A program made the position numbers and the translations under genes. From Archaeoglobus sulfaticallidus PM70-1 (GTDB lineage Archaea > Halobacteriota > Archaeoglobi > Archaeoglobales > Archaeoglobaceae), in contig NC_021169.1 in NCBI RefSeq assembly GCF_000385565.1, forward strand, positions 434,001 through 498,000: DNA of 64,000 bases, given 5' to 3'. The notes below the pieces were generated by a model. It worked only from the letters and a program-made list of their open reading frames with translations. It did not search any database and was not told the DNA's origin. Shown one piece after another: positions 34,718 to 44,406 of the stretch (its first letter is position 1; every line of letters starts with the position of its first letter).

Positions 34718-36361
34718 TTAAAAGACCTGCGGGGCCCTGAATTCACCAAAAACCTCTCTCAGAACATCCGTGATCTCACCAAGCGTTGCCTTGGCCTTGA
34801 CACACTCGAGTATTGGCGGCATAAGATTGTCGCCACTCTCTGCAGACCTTCTCAGCTTATCCAGTGCCGATTCAACCTTTGACTTATCTCTGCTATCTCT
34901 GAACCTCTTTAACCTTTCAATCTGCTTTCTTACCATGTTTTCATCTATTCTGAGAATCTCAAGCTGGATCTCCTCTTCGATCTGGTACTTATTCACACCA
35001 ACAACCGTAATCTCTCCGGAGTCTATCTTCTTCTGCTTTTCATAAGCGCTCTTCTGAATTTCCCTCTGTGGGAATCCCTGCTCTATTGCTTTGATCATTC
35101 CGCCCATCTCATCTATCTTCTCGATGTACTTCATCGCTTCCTCCTCTATTTTGTCGGTAAGCCATTCGAGATAGTAACTACCCCCGAGTGGATCGACAAC
35201 ATCAGCAACTCCGCTCTCTTCAGCAATGATTTGCTGAGTCCTTAGAGCTATTCTTACAGCTTTCTCCGTTGGCAGGCTCAGAGCCTCATCGAAGCTGTTG
35301 GTATGCAGGCTCTGGGTCCCTCCGAGCACCGCAGCAAGAGCCTGAATCGTAACCCTGATAATATTGTTCTCGGGCTGTTGAGCTGTCAATGTGCAGCCAG
35401 CGGTTTGGGTGTGGAACCTGAGCATCATCGACCTCTTGTCTTTGGCTCCAAACCTGTCTTTCATTATCTTGGCCCACAACCTCCTTGCCGCCCTGAACTT
35501 CGCAACCTCCTCAAGCAAATTGTTTCCAGCAGCAAAGAAGAAGCTCAGTCTTGGAGCGAACTCATCAACCTTCATCCCCCTCTCGATAACCTTCTCGACA
35601 TAGGTGATTCCATCAGCCAGCGTGAATGCGACCTCCTGAACTGGAGTTGCTCCAGCCTCCTCCATGTGATAGCCTGAGATGGATATCGAGTTCCACTTAG
35701 GAACCTCTTTCGCACAGAACATGATTATGTCCGTTGCGAGCTTTATCGAAGCCTCTGGCGGGAAGATGTATGTCCCTCTCGCGATGTATTCCTTCAGCAT
35801 GTCATTCTGCACAGTTCCTCTGAGCTGAGCTCTCGACACTCCCTGTGATTCTGCTATTGCTATGTACATGCTCAGTACCTGAGCGCAGGTTGAGTTGATC
35901 GTCATCGATGTTGAAACCCTATCAAGAGGAATCCCATCGAAGAGTATCTGCATGTCCTCTATCGTGTCAATGGCAACTCCAACCTTGCCAACCTCTCCGG
36001 CAGCCATTGGGTGGTCTGAATCATATCCGATCTGGGTTGGCAGATCAAAAGCAACACTCAAACCGGTCTGACCCTGTTCAAGCAGATACTTGTACCTCTT
36101 GTTCGTCTCTTCGGCAGTGCCAAAACCAGCATACTGCCTCATTGTCCACAGCCTTCCTCTGTACATCGTTGGGTAAACTCCTCTTGTGAACGGATATGCA
36201 CCGGGAAAGCTCAGCTCCTCTTCATAATCGATTGTTACATCTTCAGGTGTGTAAACTCTATCAACCTCAAAACCAGAAGCGGTTTTAAACTCCTTTTTCC
36301 TCTCTCCAGCCTTCTTCAGGAAGGGATCGAGATATTTTTCCTCCCACTCCTTCTTGTTCAT
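34718..36361 (-). CDS. mcmA1: Methylmalonyl-CoA mutase, large (catalytic) subunit
   Basis: This 547-residue protein holds the TIM-barrel substrate-binding part. Typical blocks are [64 protein letters not shown] and [11 protein letters not shown]. The cobalamin-binding domain is absent here and encoded by the separate gene at 38941-39357, the split form common in archaea. The enzyme interconverts succinyl-CoA and (R)-methylmalonyl-CoA. It is the last gene of the minus-strand operon. Confidence 0.95.
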   Translation of the reverse strand: MNKKEWEEKYLDPFLKKAGERKKEFKTASGFEVDRVYTPEDVTIDYEEELSFPGAYPFTRGVYPTMYRGRLWTMRQYAGFGTAEETNKRYKYLLEQGQTGLSVAFDLPTQIGYDSDHPMAAGEVGKVGVAIDTIEDMQILFDGIPLDRVSTSMTINSTCAQVLSMYIAIAESQGVSRAQLRGTVQNDMLKEYIARGTYIFPPEASIKLATDIIMFCAKEVPKWNSISISGYHMEEAGATPVQEVAFTLADGITYVEKVIERGMKVDEFAPRLSFFFAAGNNLLEEVAKFRAARRLWAKIMKDRFGAKDKRSMMLRFHTQTAGCTLTAQQPENNIIRVTIQALAAVLGGTQSLHTNSFDEALSLPTEKAVRIALRTQQIIAEESGVADVVDPLGGSYYLEWLTDKIEEEAMKYIEKIDEMGGMIKAIEQGFPQREIQKSAYEKQKKIDSGEITVVGVNKYQIEEEIQLEILRIDENMVRKQIERLKRFRDSRDKSKVESALDKLRRSAESGDNLMPPILECVKAKATLGEITDVLREVFGEFRAPQVF

Positions 36362-36412
36362 AATTCACCTCCGAATGTTAATATTAATTATTTTAAATAA
36401 TTTCAAAAAAAT

Positions 36413-36832
36413 TTAAGAAATGTATGCTACAACATCTCCGGCAGACACTCTGTCTCCTTCTTTAACTGTGATCTTGGTTATCTTACCGCTCTTCGGAGCA
36501 GATATGGCATTTTCCATCTTCATGGCTTCGAGAATCAGTATGTCTTCTCCCTCTTCAATCTCTTCTCCCTCATTCTTCAGAACTTTGGTTATCACGCCAG
36601 CCATCGATACCTTAACCGGGGTTCCCTCACCAGCCTCAACCTTTTCAGCTTTCTCAACTCTCTCAACTCTCTCCACTTTCTCCACTTTCTCCTCAACAGG
36701 CTTTGCAAATGAAACCTCTTCAACCTTTATCGTTGCAGTCTTTCCAGAAACGCTGACGGAGAAGACATTCGGTTCGATCTCCTCAACCTCCACATCGTAC
36801 TTCTTGCCCTTAACAAAAACGCTATACTTCAT
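36413..36832 (-). CDS. Biotin carboxyl carrier protein (decarboxylase gamma-type subunit)
   Basis: This 139-residue protein has a small N-terminal beta domain, then a stretch rich in Val-Glu-Lys-like repeats (VEKVERVERVEKAEKVEAG). That linker is flexible in function and low in complexity. A C-terminal biotinyl domain carries the lysine in EAMKMENAI. The linker corresponds to the Pro/Ala-rich arm of bacterial carriers. It is co-transcribed with the carboxyltransferase and the small subunit between them. Confidence 0.93.
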   Translation of the reverse strand: MKYSVFVKGKKYDVEVEEIEPNVFSVSVSGKTATIKVEEVSFAKPVEEKVEKVERVERVEKAEKVEAGEGTPVKVSMAGVITKVLKNEGEEIEEGEDILILEAMKMENAISAPKSGKITKITVKEGDRVSAGDVVAYIS

Positions 36833-36841
36833 CGCACCACC

Positions 36842-36964
36842 TCACAACCTCGAGAGCATCTTCCAGTAGCTGAAACCCCTCTTTACTTCCGGTGGTCTCT
36901 CCCTCGACTCCATCAGATACCTGTGGATGGCAGCAATTGCCGCAACAAACTCATCAGCCTCCAT
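36842..36964 (-). CDS. 40-residue small subunit of the carboxylase/decarboxylase (OadG/epsilon-like)
   Basis: Translation on the minus strand from the ATG at 36964 to TGA at 36842 gives 40 residues. They are acidic/alanine-rich at first (MEADEFVAAIAAIHRYL), then basic and Trp-containing (PEVKRG, then SYWKMLSRL). Small subunits of methylmalonyl-CoA decarboxylases and related biotin carboxylases show the same plan: an AAIAAAI-type helix followed by a basic SPWK-like tail. It sits exactly between carboxyltransferase and biotin carrier genes, ten bases from each, with GGTGATAGA before its ATG. It is too short for common gene-finding cut-offs. It may bridge the two large subunits. Confidence 0.7.
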   Translation of the reverse strand: MEADEFVAAIAAIHRYLMESRERPPEVKRGFSYWKMLSRL

Positions 36965-36973
36965 TCTATCACC

Positions 36974-38530
36974 TCAGAGCGGTATGTTTCCATGCTTCTT
37001 TGGAGGCAGCTTCTCCCTCTTTGTATCTATGATTCTCAAGGCGGAGATTATCTTGCTCCTCGTGAATTTTGGATCGATAACATCGTCTATGTAACCCCTC
37101 GATGCAGCCCTGTACGGGTTGGCGAACCTCTCTCTGTATTCAGCAATCTTCTGTAGCTTGGTCTCCTCTGGGTTGTCAGAAGACTTTATCTCCTTCCTGA
37201 AAACGATCTCTGCAGCACCTTCTGGACCCATTACTGCTATCTCTGCTGTTGGATAGGCGTACACTATGTCAGCTCCAAGATGCTTGCTTCCCATCGCTAT
37301 ATAAGCTCCTCCGTAAGCTTTCCTCAGGATTATCGTTACGAGCGGAACGGTAGCCTCGCTGTAAGCGTACAGAATCTTGGCACCATGTCTGATTATCCCG
37401 CCATATTCCTGATCAACTCCCGGCAGATAGCCCGGAACATCCATGAAGGTTATTATCGGGATGTTGAAGGCATCACAGAACCTCACAAACCTCGCTATCT
37501 TATCGCTCGAGTTGACATCGAGCGTTCCGGCGAAGAACTTTGGATTGTTGGCTACTATCCCAACACTCCTGCCATCCATCCTTGCGAATCCAACAGTAGC
37601 GTTTGGTGCGTAGTTTGCATGGATCTCAAAGAACTCCCCATTATCCACGACCTCTCTGATCACATCTCTTACATCGTAGGGCTTCTGCGGGTCCTCAGGG
37701 ATTATATCGTATATTCTTGGAGTTGTTCTCGCAGGATCATCTCCTGTTTGAATTACAGGGGGATCGTCGAGGTTGTTAAGAGGGAGATAACTAATCAGCT
37801 TTCTTACGAGCTGTAGTGCATGAACATCATCCTCAGCAACAATATGACAGTTCCCGCTTTTTACTGCATGAGCTTCCCATCCACCAAGCTCCTGTGGAGT
37901 TATCTCTTCACCAGTAACGGTCTTGATAACCCCTGGCCCGGTTATGAACATGTAACACGACTTGTTCTTGGTCATTATTATGAAGTCCCCTATTGCAGGG
38001 CTGTAAACCGCTCCTCCAGCACATGGACCCATGATAACAGATATCTGCGGTATTACACCGCTTGCGAGGGTGTTTCTGTAGAATATGTCTCCGTATCCCT
38101 TCAGGGCATCAACACCCTCCTGAATCCTCGCCCCTCCTGAGTCATTGAGTCCTATTATCGGAATTCCCATCTTCATTGCGAAATCCATGATGTAGGCGAT
38201 CTTGTATCCGTGCATCTCTCCAAGGCTTCCTCCCATGACGGTAAAATCCTGGGCGAACACTGCAACAGGCCTGCCATCTATCGTTCCATAACCAGTTACA
38301 ACACCATCTCCTGGAAGGTAAACCTTATCGAGGCCAAAATCTGTGTTTCTCTTCTCCACAAAGGGATTTATCTCGTTAAAACTTCCCTTGTCGAGCAGTA
38401 TCTCTATTCTCTCCCTCGCTGTCAGCTTTCCCAGCTCGTGCTGCTTCTTTATCCTTTCCTCCCCACCCATCTTTTTTATCGTTTCCTTTCTCTTATACAC
38501 CTCGTTAACGAGATCTTTCATCTTTTTCAT
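36974..38530 (-). CDS. mmdA: Acyl-CoA carboxyltransferase (methylmalonyl-CoA decarboxylase alpha / propionyl-CoA carboxylase beta)
   Basis: This encodes 518 residues from the ATG at 38530, which follows a strong GAGGAGGGAT; an in-frame TTG at 38545 is less likely. Both crotonase-like halves are present: [49 protein letters not shown] (acyl-CoA oxyanion hole), then [25 protein letters not shown] and [16 protein letters not shown]. It transfers CO2 between biotin and propionyl-CoA/methylmalonyl-CoA. Direction (carboxylation or decarboxylation) cannot be told from the sequence; neither a biotin carboxylase nor a membrane beta subunit lies in the operon. Confidence 0.92.
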   Translation of the reverse strand: MKKMKDLVNEVYKRKETIKKMGGEERIKKQHELGKLTARERIEILLDKGSFNEINPFVEKRNTDFGLDKVYLPGDGVVTGYGTIDGRPVAVFAQDFTVMGGSLGEMHGYKIAYIMDFAMKMGIPIIGLNDSGGARIQEGVDALKGYGDIFYRNTLASGVIPQISVIMGPCAGGAVYSPAIGDFIIMTKNKSCYMFITGPGVIKTVTGEEITPQELGGWEAHAVKSGNCHIVAEDDVHALQLVRKLISYLPLNNLDDPPVIQTGDDPARTTPRIYDIIPEDPQKPYDVRDVIREVVDNGEFFEIHANYAPNATVGFARMDGRSVGIVANNPKFFAGTLDVNSSDKIARFVRFCDAFNIPIITFMDVPGYLPGVDQEYGGIIRHGAKILYAYSEATVPLVTIILRKAYGGAYIAMGSKHLGADIVYAYPTAEIAVMGPEGAAEIVFRKEIKSSDNPEETKLQKIAEYRERFANPYRAASRGYIDDVIDPKFTRSKIISALRIIDTKREKLPPKKHGNIPL

Positions 38531-38541
38531 TGAATCCCTCC

Positions 38542-38931
38542 TCAACCCTCAACGAACTCCAGCAGCACACCTTTAGTGCTTTTCGGATGTACGAATGCAA
38601 CCTTCTTTCCACCGGCACCAATCCTTGGCTTCTCGTCGATGAGCGTCAATCCCTCTGCCTTGACCTTTTCGAGGGCTCTCTCAATGTCTTCAACATTTAT
38701 GGCGATGTGGTGTATTCCCTCACCCCTCTTCTCAATGAACTTGGCAATGGCGCTTTCTGGAGATGTAGCTTCAAGCAGTTCGATCTTGCTTTCTCCAACA
38801 GGGAGCATGGCAACCTTAACCTTCTGTTCCTCAACCTCCTCAATTCCCTTTACCTCAAAACCGAGCTTTTTGTACAGTTCAACGGCCTCATCCAGATTTT
38901 TTACAGCGATACCGATATGGTCTATCTTCAT
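38542..38931 (-). CDS. mce: Methylmalonyl-CoA epimerase
   Basis: This 129-residue vicinal-oxygen-chelate protein is built from two beta-alpha-beta-beta-beta units. Metal ligands are visible in [12 protein letters not shown] (His) and [12 protein letters not shown] (His), with the C-terminal glutamate in GVLLEFVEG. The enzyme interconverts (R)- and (S)-methylmalonyl-CoA, linking the carboxyltransferase with the mutase encoded on both sides of it. Spacing to its neighbours is only a few bases. Confidence 0.95.
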   Translation of the reverse strand: MKIDHIGIAVKNLDEAVELYKKLGFEVKGIEEVEEQKVKVAMLPVGESKIELLEATSPESAIAKFIEKRGEGIHHIAINVEDIERALEKVKAEGLTLIDEKPRIGAGGKKVAFVHPKSTKGVLLEFVEG

Positions 38932-38940
38932 ATACTCACC

Positions 38941-39357
38941 TCAGCTAACCTTTTTTATTTTTGAAACACTCTCTCTGATGAAGGAGATGATTTCCTCGAG
39001 AGGTGTTCCTGGTCCAAATATCCCGGAAAATCCAAGCTCTTTTAGCTTGTCAACATCTTCTTTTGGTATAATTCCACCAATTAGCAGCACAACATCTTTG
39101 TTTGGCTCTAAACCCCTCTTCCTCAACTCCTCAATGATCATGGGTGAAAGCTCGAGATGAGCCCCGCTTAAAATGCTGAGTCCAATAACATCGACATCCT
39201 CCTGAAGGGCAGTTTCAGCAATTTCGGATGGAGTCCTTCTGATTCCAGAATAGATCACTTCAAAACCCGCATCCATCAAAGCTCTCGCAACAACCTTAGC
39301 CCCCCTGTCATGTCCGTCAAGTCCGGGTTTTGCGACAAGAACTCTAATCTTTCTCAC
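38941..39357 (-). CDS. mcmA2: Methylmalonyl-CoA mutase, small cobalamin-binding subunit
   Basis: This encodes 138 residues from a GTG start at 39357, chosen because GGAGGTGGG lies immediately upstream; earlier in-frame starts lack a site. The cobalamin motif DxHxxG is D14-G-H16-D-R-G19 ([11 protein letters not shown]). Conserved SILSGAHL and [10 protein letters not shown] blocks follow. The histidine replaces dimethylbenzimidazole as the lower ligand of B12. It heads the minus-strand operon of the methylmalonyl-CoA pathway. Confidence 0.94.
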   Translation of the reverse strand: MRKIRVLVAKPGLDGHDRGAKVVARALMDAGFEVIYSGIRRTPSEIAETALQEDVDVIGLSILSGAHLELSPMIIEELRKRGLEPNKDVVLLIGGIIPKEDVDKLKELGFSGIFGPGTPLEEIISFIRESVSKIKKVS

Positions 39358-39458
39358 TTTCCCACCTCCAGAATGAGCTTTAATTAACCCAAAATTGGAA
39401 ATTTTGAGATAAATATCTTTCGAAATTATCATTAAGGATAAAAAAGAATTATTTAAGA

Positions 39459-40250
39459 TTATTCATTAGAATAGGGCAGAGCAGAGCCTTCGGAGCGGGA
39501 GTAGAGAACTCCCATCATTGTGTGAAACAGTGTGATCACAAGAGGGAGTGCGAGGAATAGGGGTGGAAAGACTGCTGAGAGGGTGATAATCGGGAAGGAA
39601 ATAACGAACCACGCGAAAAATGCCAGAATTACTGTAAATGAATTTCTCAGGAGGAAGGCTGAACCTCTGGCTACTGCATCAAACACTCCAGCATCTCTAT
39701 CAACTATGGCGAACTTCGAGAATGTCAGAAGCAAGAAAATTATTGTCATTGAAATCGACATGTACGCCTCGCCAAGAATGGGAAAGTTTAGGTAATAGAG
39801 GATGAAGGATGGTGAGGACAGAGCTATAAGAATCAGAATTCCGAGCAGATCGATCTTTATTACTTTCATCGTGTTCAGATAGGCGCTCTCAAAGAAGTAT
39901 CTTATGCTGGCATAACCCTCTCTAGCTATTTTAAGGGATGATGCTGTCAGTCCGGCAATATCGAACTCGTGGAGTATGAACACCAGAAAGCTGAACAGCA
40001 GGATTGTGGAGATGTTTTTTGTGAAGTCAGCGTAGAAAGCATCTCCCATTTTTTGAAGGACTTCCTTTTCGTTTAGCTCGCCTTTCTGGTATTTCATGCC
40101 TATCTCTTCGAAAACATCTCCAGGAATTACTGATATAAGTGAATAGGCTATGATCAAGTAGCCCAGGAAGATCAGGAGGTACACAGGAATATTTATCTGG
40201 AGGTTTTTGACGAACAGCGAGAATCCCTCTTTGATCAGATCGAGGCTCAT
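39459..40250 (-). CDS. Polytopic membrane protein of unknown function
   Basis: This 263-residue protein has about six hydrophobic helices. It begins with [30 protein letters not shown], a pattern shared with archaeal DUF4013/YIP1-like membrane proteins in which a short amphipathic entry precedes a first helix. No catalytic motif is visible. It is divergent from hemD across 51 bases and stands upstream of, but apart from, the mutase operon. Function cannot be assigned. Confidence 0.7.
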   Translation of the reverse strand: MSLDLIKEGFSLFVKNLQINIPVYLLIFLGYLIIAYSLISVIPGDVFEEIGMKYQKGELNEKEVLQKMGDAFYADFTKNISTILLFSFLVFILHEFDIAGLTASSLKIAREGYASIRYFFESAYLNTMKVIKIDLLGILILIALSSPSFILYYLNFPILGEAYMSISMTIIFLLLTFSKFAIVDRDAGVFDAVARGSAFLLRNSFTVILAFFAWFVISFPIITLSAVFPPLFLALPLVITLFHTMMGVLYSRSEGSALPYSNE

Positions 40251-40301
40251 GATTCCAGATTCAACACAAGTAATAAAAAACTTGGGACTGATAGTCTGAA
40301 A

Positions 40302-41006
40302 ATGAAAGTTGCAATAATGAGGCCAGAGAAATACATCGATGAAACGAGAAAGATTCTCGAGGAGAATGGCTTTGAGATAATCTCAGCACCGTTTTTGAAA
40401 ATTGAAGAGGTTGAGGTTGATATCTCAGAGAGTTACGATTATGTTATTGTCACCAGCCAGACCTCTGCCAGAATTGTGGTTGAGAGGTATCCAGAGCTTT
40501 TAAAGGGCAGGATAATCGCCATAGGCAGGAAAACGGCGAGTGTTTTTGAAGGTATGGGTGTGGAGAATGTGGAGACACCATCGAAGTTCGACTCTAAAAC
40601 GCTCTACGAGGAGTTCCATCAGAAGCTGAGAGGTAAGAGGGTTGCCATTGTCAGAAGCAATATGGGCGATCCAGTACTGCTTAAGCTGAAAGAGTTCTGT
40701 GATGTTGATGAGATTGTGGTTTACAGAATAGAGTTTGAGCATGGAGACAAGCAGAGGGAATTTTTGAGGAGGGTTGCTGAAGGAGAGGCTGAGGCTATAG
40801 TCTTCTCTTCAAGAATGATGGTCAGGAGCTTTTTCTCTCTTGCTGAGAAGCTTGATCTGGTTGATGATGTTAAGAACGCTCTCAAGAAAATGAGGGTTGT
40901 TGCCATAGGCCCTCCAACCAAGAGTGAGCTTGAGAGGTACGGTGTTGACGCTGTGATGCCGGAGGAATATACATTTGAGGGTGTTGTGAGCATCTTGAAA
41001 AGTTGA
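40302..41006 (+). CDS. hemD: Uroporphyrinogen-III synthase
   Basis: This 234-residue protein matches the poorly conserved HemD fold, with two alpha/beta domains joined by a two-strand hinge. Recognisable pieces are MRPEKYIDETRKILEENGFEI, YVIVTSQTSARIVVE, GRIIAIGRKTASVFEGMG, VAIVRSN, VYRIE, AIVFSSRMMVRSF and RVVAIGPPTKSELERYG. The enzyme cyclises hydroxymethylbilane with inversion of ring D, the last common step of tetrapyrrole synthesis (sirohaem, haem, cobalamin). It stands alone here, without other hem genes. Confidence 0.88.
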   Translation: MKVAIMRPEKYIDETRKILEENGFEIISAPFLKIEEVEVDISESYDYVIVTSQTSARIVVERYPELLKGRIIAIGRKTASVFEGMGVENVETPSKFDSKTLYEEFHQKLRGKRVAIVRSNMGDPVLLKLKEFCDVDEIVVYRIEFEHGDKQREFLRRVAEGEAEAIVFSSRMMVRSFFSLAEKLDLVDDVKNALKKMRVVAIGPPTKSELERYGVDAVMPEEYTFEGVVSILKS

Positions 41007-41090
41007 CTCGCTGAATTTCTGGTTTAGAGCTATCAGCCAAACCATCAGCTTCTGTGGGGTGAGAGTATTATAGATGAGTTCATGGAATTG

Positions 41091-41106
41091 ATAAAAGGTC
41101 TTTTAT
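41091..41106. promoter_or_regulatory. Inverted repeat in the ppsA upstream region
   Basis: ATAAAAG-GT-CTTTTAT is a perfect 7-bp inverted repeat 35 bases before the ppsA ATG. It overlaps a possible TATA element, so a protein bound here could control initiation. Confidence 0.4.
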
Positions 41107-41140
41107 TATCTTCGGGTAACCTACCTCCAAAGGTGAGACG

Positions 41141-43384
41141 ATGGGCGTTCTCTGGTTTGATGAGATAGATAAAGATGATGTCCCCCTCGTGGGCGGTAAA
41201 GGTGCAAATCTGGGAGAGCTGTTCAGGAACGAAATTCCCGTCCCGAACGGATTTGTTGTTGATAGCAAAACATACAGACACTTTATCGAAGTCACCGGTA
41301 TAAAAGAAAAGATCGAGAAGATGCTGGAAGGGATCGATGTTGAGGATACTGATGCTCTAACGAAAACCTCTCAGGACATCAGGAAGCTTGTTGAATCAAC
41401 TCCGATACCTGAGGAGGTTGCTGAGGAGATAATGAACGCTTACAGAAAACTCTGCGAGGAGGAGGGCGAAAAAGTCTATGTTGCAGTCAGAAGCTCTGCT
41501 ACCGCTGAGGATCTGCCTGGTGCGAGTTTTGCGGGACAGCAGGACACATTCCTTAATGTTGATGGTGATAGTCTCGTAGAGTATGTCCGAAAATGCTGGA
41601 GCAGTCTTTACACACCAAGGGCGATCTACTACAGGGTTCAGAAAGGCTTCAGGCATGAGGATGTCAGCATAGCTGTAGTCGTTCAGAAGATGGTGAACAG
41701 TGAAAAAAGTGGGGTTATGTTCACATCTCATCCTGTTACAGGAAAGCTTGAAACGATAATTGAGGCTGTATTCGGCCTAGGAGAGGCGATAGTCAGTGGT
41801 ATGGTTACTCCGGACACTTATATCTTCGACAGGGAGAAGAGAAAGATCGTGGACATTAAGGTTGGAGAGAAGAATATCATGATAACCAAAAAAGACGGAA
41901 AAACTGTGAAGATCGAGCTTGACGAGAAGAAGGCCAAGGAGAGGGTTTTGAGTGATGAGGAGATAATAAGGCTTGTTGAACTTGGAGAGATCATCGAGGA
42001 TCATTACGAGAATCCACAGGATGTTGAGTGGGCGATTGAGAAGGGCAAGATCTATATAGTCCAGTCAAGGCCCGTAACCACGATTCAGGCTGGTAGAGTG
42101 GTGAGCGAAGTAGAGGGAGAAGTTCTGGTTTCGGGACTTGGAGCATCTCCGGGGATAGCTACCGGTGTTGTGAAGATAATCGGAGATGAAAGGGAGATCT
42201 CGAAGATTCAGGAGGGTGATGTGCTCGTTACAAGCATGACCACCCCTGACATGGTTCCGGCGATGAAGAGAGCATCTGCCATAGTAACGGATGAGGGTGG
42301 TATGACCTGCCATGCGGCGATAGTCTCAAGGGAGCTTGGAGTTCCGGCAGTTGTTGGTACGAAGAATGCAACTAAGGTTCTGAAAGATGGCATGATTGTA
42401 ACTGTTGATGGTGAGAAGGGACTGGTTTATGCCGGAGCGGTGAAGAAAGAGGAAAAGAAAGAAGAGAAGGTTATGGCCGTTGAAACCCCAATTCTGACGG
42501 CAACCGAGGTAAAGGTGAATGTTTCAATCCCAGATGCTGCTGAGAGGGCTGCAGCAACCGGTGCTGATGGTGTTGGACTCTTCAGAATCGAGCACATGGT
42601 TCTCGGTTTGGGTAAACACCCAATGCAGTACATCAAGGAGGGCAAGGTGGACGAGTACATCGAGGAGCTTTACAAGGGAATGAAGAGAGTTGTTGAAGCA
42701 TTCTATCCAAAGCCGGTGTGGATCAGAACGCTTGATGCCCCAACAGATGAGTTCAGAGCCATGGAGGGTGGAGAGGATGAGCCGATTGAGGCAAATCCGA
42801 TGCTTGGATTCAGAGGTATTAGAAGGGATCTTTTAGAGACCGAACACTTCAGGGCTGAGATGAGGGCTATCAAGAAGCTCATCGATGAGGGATTCACGAA
42901 CATAGGAATAATGCTTCCCCTGATAACGAATGTTGAGGAAGTCAGGAAGGCAAAGCAGCTCATAATTGAGGAGGGCATACCTCTGAACAAGATAGAGTTT
43001 GGAATAATGGTCGAAACTCCAGCAGCAGCACTGATAATCGAGGATCTGGTTAAGGAGGGAATAGATTTCGTGTCTTTTGGAACAAACGATCTGACCCAGT
43101 ACACAATAGCCGTGGACAGAAACAACGAGAATGTAGCATACCTTTTTGACGAAACACATCCAGCAGTGATGAAGCTGATCGAGATGGTCATAAAGGTCTG
43201 CAGGGAGCACGGGGTTAAGACATCAATATGCGGTCAGGCTGGAAGCTACCCGCATGTGGTGGAGAAACTCGTGCTGCTCGGGATAGACAGCGTATCAGCA
43301 AATCAGGATGCCGTTAAGGCTGTCAGGGAAACGGTTTACAGGGCTGAGAGGAAGATAATGCTTGATAAGCTTAGAAACCTCTGA
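41141..43384 (+). CDS. ppsA: Phosphoenolpyruvate synthase (pyruvate, water dikinase)
   Basis: This 747-residue protein has three domains. The N-terminal ATP-grasp-like domain includes GGKGANLGEL and RSSATAEDLPGASFAGQQDTFLN. The phosphohistidine swivelling domain has the catalytic His391 in DEGGMTCHAAIVSRELG. The C-terminal PEP/pyruvate barrel includes GFRGIRRDLLE, FGTNDLTQYT and the catalytic Cys697 in SICGQAG. The enzyme makes PEP from pyruvate with ATP, a gluconeogenic step in archaea. AAAGGTGAG precedes the ATG. Confidence 0.96.
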   Translation: MGVLWFDEIDKDDVPLVGGKGANLGELFRNEIPVPNGFVVDSKTYRHFIEVTGIKEKIEKMLEGIDVEDTDALTKTSQDIRKLVESTPIPEEVAEEIMNAYRKLCEEEGEKVYVAVRSSATAEDLPGASFAGQQDTFLNVDGDSLVEYVRKCWSSLYTPRAIYYRVQKGFRHEDVSIAVVVQKMVNSEKSGVMFTSHPVTGKLETIIEAVFGLGEAIVSGMVTPDTYIFDREKRKIVDIKVGEKNIMITKKDGKTVKIELDEKKAKERVLSDEEIIRLVELGEIIEDHYENPQDVEWAIEKGKIYIVQSRPVTTIQAGRVVSEVEGEVLVSGLGASPGIATGVVKIIGDEREISKIQEGDVLVTSMTTPDMVPAMKRASAIVTDEGGMTCHAAIVSRELGVPAVVGTKNATKVLKDGMIVTVDGEKGLVYAGAVKKEEKKEEKVMAVETPILTATEVKVNVSIPDAAERAAATGADGVGLFRIEHMVLGLGKHPMQYIKEGKVDEYIEELYKGMKRVVEAFYPKPVWIRTLDAPTDEFRAMEGGEDEPIEANPMLGFRGIRRDLLETEHFRAEMRAIKKLIDEGFTNIGIMLPLITNVEEVRKAKQLIIEEGIPLNKIEFGIMVETPAAALIIEDLVKEGIDFVSFGTNDLTQYTIAVDRNNENVAYLFDETHPAVMKLIEMVIKVCREHGVKTSICGQAGSYPHVVEKLVLLGIDSVSANQDAVKAVRETVYRAERKIMLDKLRNL

Positions 43385-43402
43385 TTTTTTATTTTTTCGT
43401 TT

Positions 43403-44380
43403 ATGACTCCTGGCATTACTGAAAGAATAGATTTTGATGGGATTTTTGAGGAATTAAAGAGAAGGAATGCTTTAAGGGTGGGATTACAGCTACCCGATGG
43501 CCTTAAGTTCAGGGCTAAGGAGATAGCAGATATATTCGAAAGCAGAGGATATGAGGTTATAATTTCTGGAAGCCACTCATTTGGAGCATGCGACCTTGAT
43601 TTATCTCTGCTTGATGAGGTTGATGTTCTCGTGCATTTTGCCCACACGCCAATTTACGAGCTTGACATGGTCATCTATGCTCCCTATTACTATGAATACG
43701 ATTTTGATAGGATATATGACATACTGAAAGAAACGGGGGAGAAAAAGATCGTTCTTGCTGGCACGGCACAGTATGCATGGAAGTTCGAAGAACTGAAGAG
43801 GTTTCTTGAGGAAAGGGGATTTGAAGTTAGCATAAATCCTGCAAAGCGCGTTAAGTTCAGGGGACAGGTGCTTGGATGCAGCTATGGAGCCTTGAGGGCT
43901 GAGGGTGCTATAGTTTATATTGGTGATGGGCTGTTCCATGCGTTCGGTGCTGGAGTTTATACTGGCAGGAGGGTCTATGCAATCAACCCCCTCAGCGGGG
44001 AACTCAGAGTTATAGGTGAGAGGGAAATAAACGATTTTCTGAAAGCAAGATATCTGGCGATTTCCAAAGCCATGGAGAGAATCGATGAAGGTGTGGGCAT
44101 CATTGTGACATCGAAGATAGGTCAGAAACGAATTGCTTTAGCCAGAAAGCTCAAGAAAATGGCTGATAATGCGAATGTAGCATCTAAAATCCTCTTTTTT
44201 GATGACATCAGCCCTGAAAAGCTGGCAAACTTCAACTTTGGCGTTTATGTCAACACAGCATGCCCGAGAATATCCTATGATGACATCAGAAGATATGATA
44301 GGCCGATTATAACTCCGCAGGAGTTCGAGATAGTTCTCGGGCTGAGAAAATGGGAAGATTACGAGATGGATGAGATGTAG
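43403..44380 (+). CDS. dph2: 2-(3-amino-3-carboxypropyl)histidine synthase (diphthamide step 1)
   Basis: This 325-residue protein has three pseudo-repeats, each supplying one cysteine of the 4Fe-4S cluster: SHSFGACDLD, LGCSYGALR and NTACPRISYDD. The N-terminus LRVGLQLPDGLKFRAKEIADI is typical. The enzyme uses a non-canonical radical SAM reaction to modify a histidine of elongation factor 2. It starts 18 bases after the ppsA stop. Confidence 0.95.
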   Translation: MTPGITERIDFDGIFEELKRRNALRVGLQLPDGLKFRAKEIADIFESRGYEVIISGSHSFGACDLDLSLLDEVDVLVHFAHTPIYELDMVIYAPYYYEYDFDRIYDILKETGEKKIVLAGTAQYAWKFEELKRFLEERGFEVSINPAKRVKFRGQVLGCSYGALRAEGAIVYIGDGLFHAFGAGVYTGRRVYAINPLSGELRVIGEREINDFLKARYLAISKAMERIDEGVGIIVTSKIGQKRIALARKLKKMADNANVASKILFFDDISPEKLANFNFGVYVNTACPRISYDDIRRYDRPIITPQEFEIVLGLRKWEDYEMDEM

Positions 44381-44406
44381 CTGATTTCTGGTGCGATCAG
44401 ATATGA

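Noticed and set aside
36640-36700. Short tandem repeat inside the biotin carrier gene
   Set aside because: The repeated CTCTCCACTTTCTC-like bases simply encode the charged VEKVERVEK linker of the protein and need no separate explanation.
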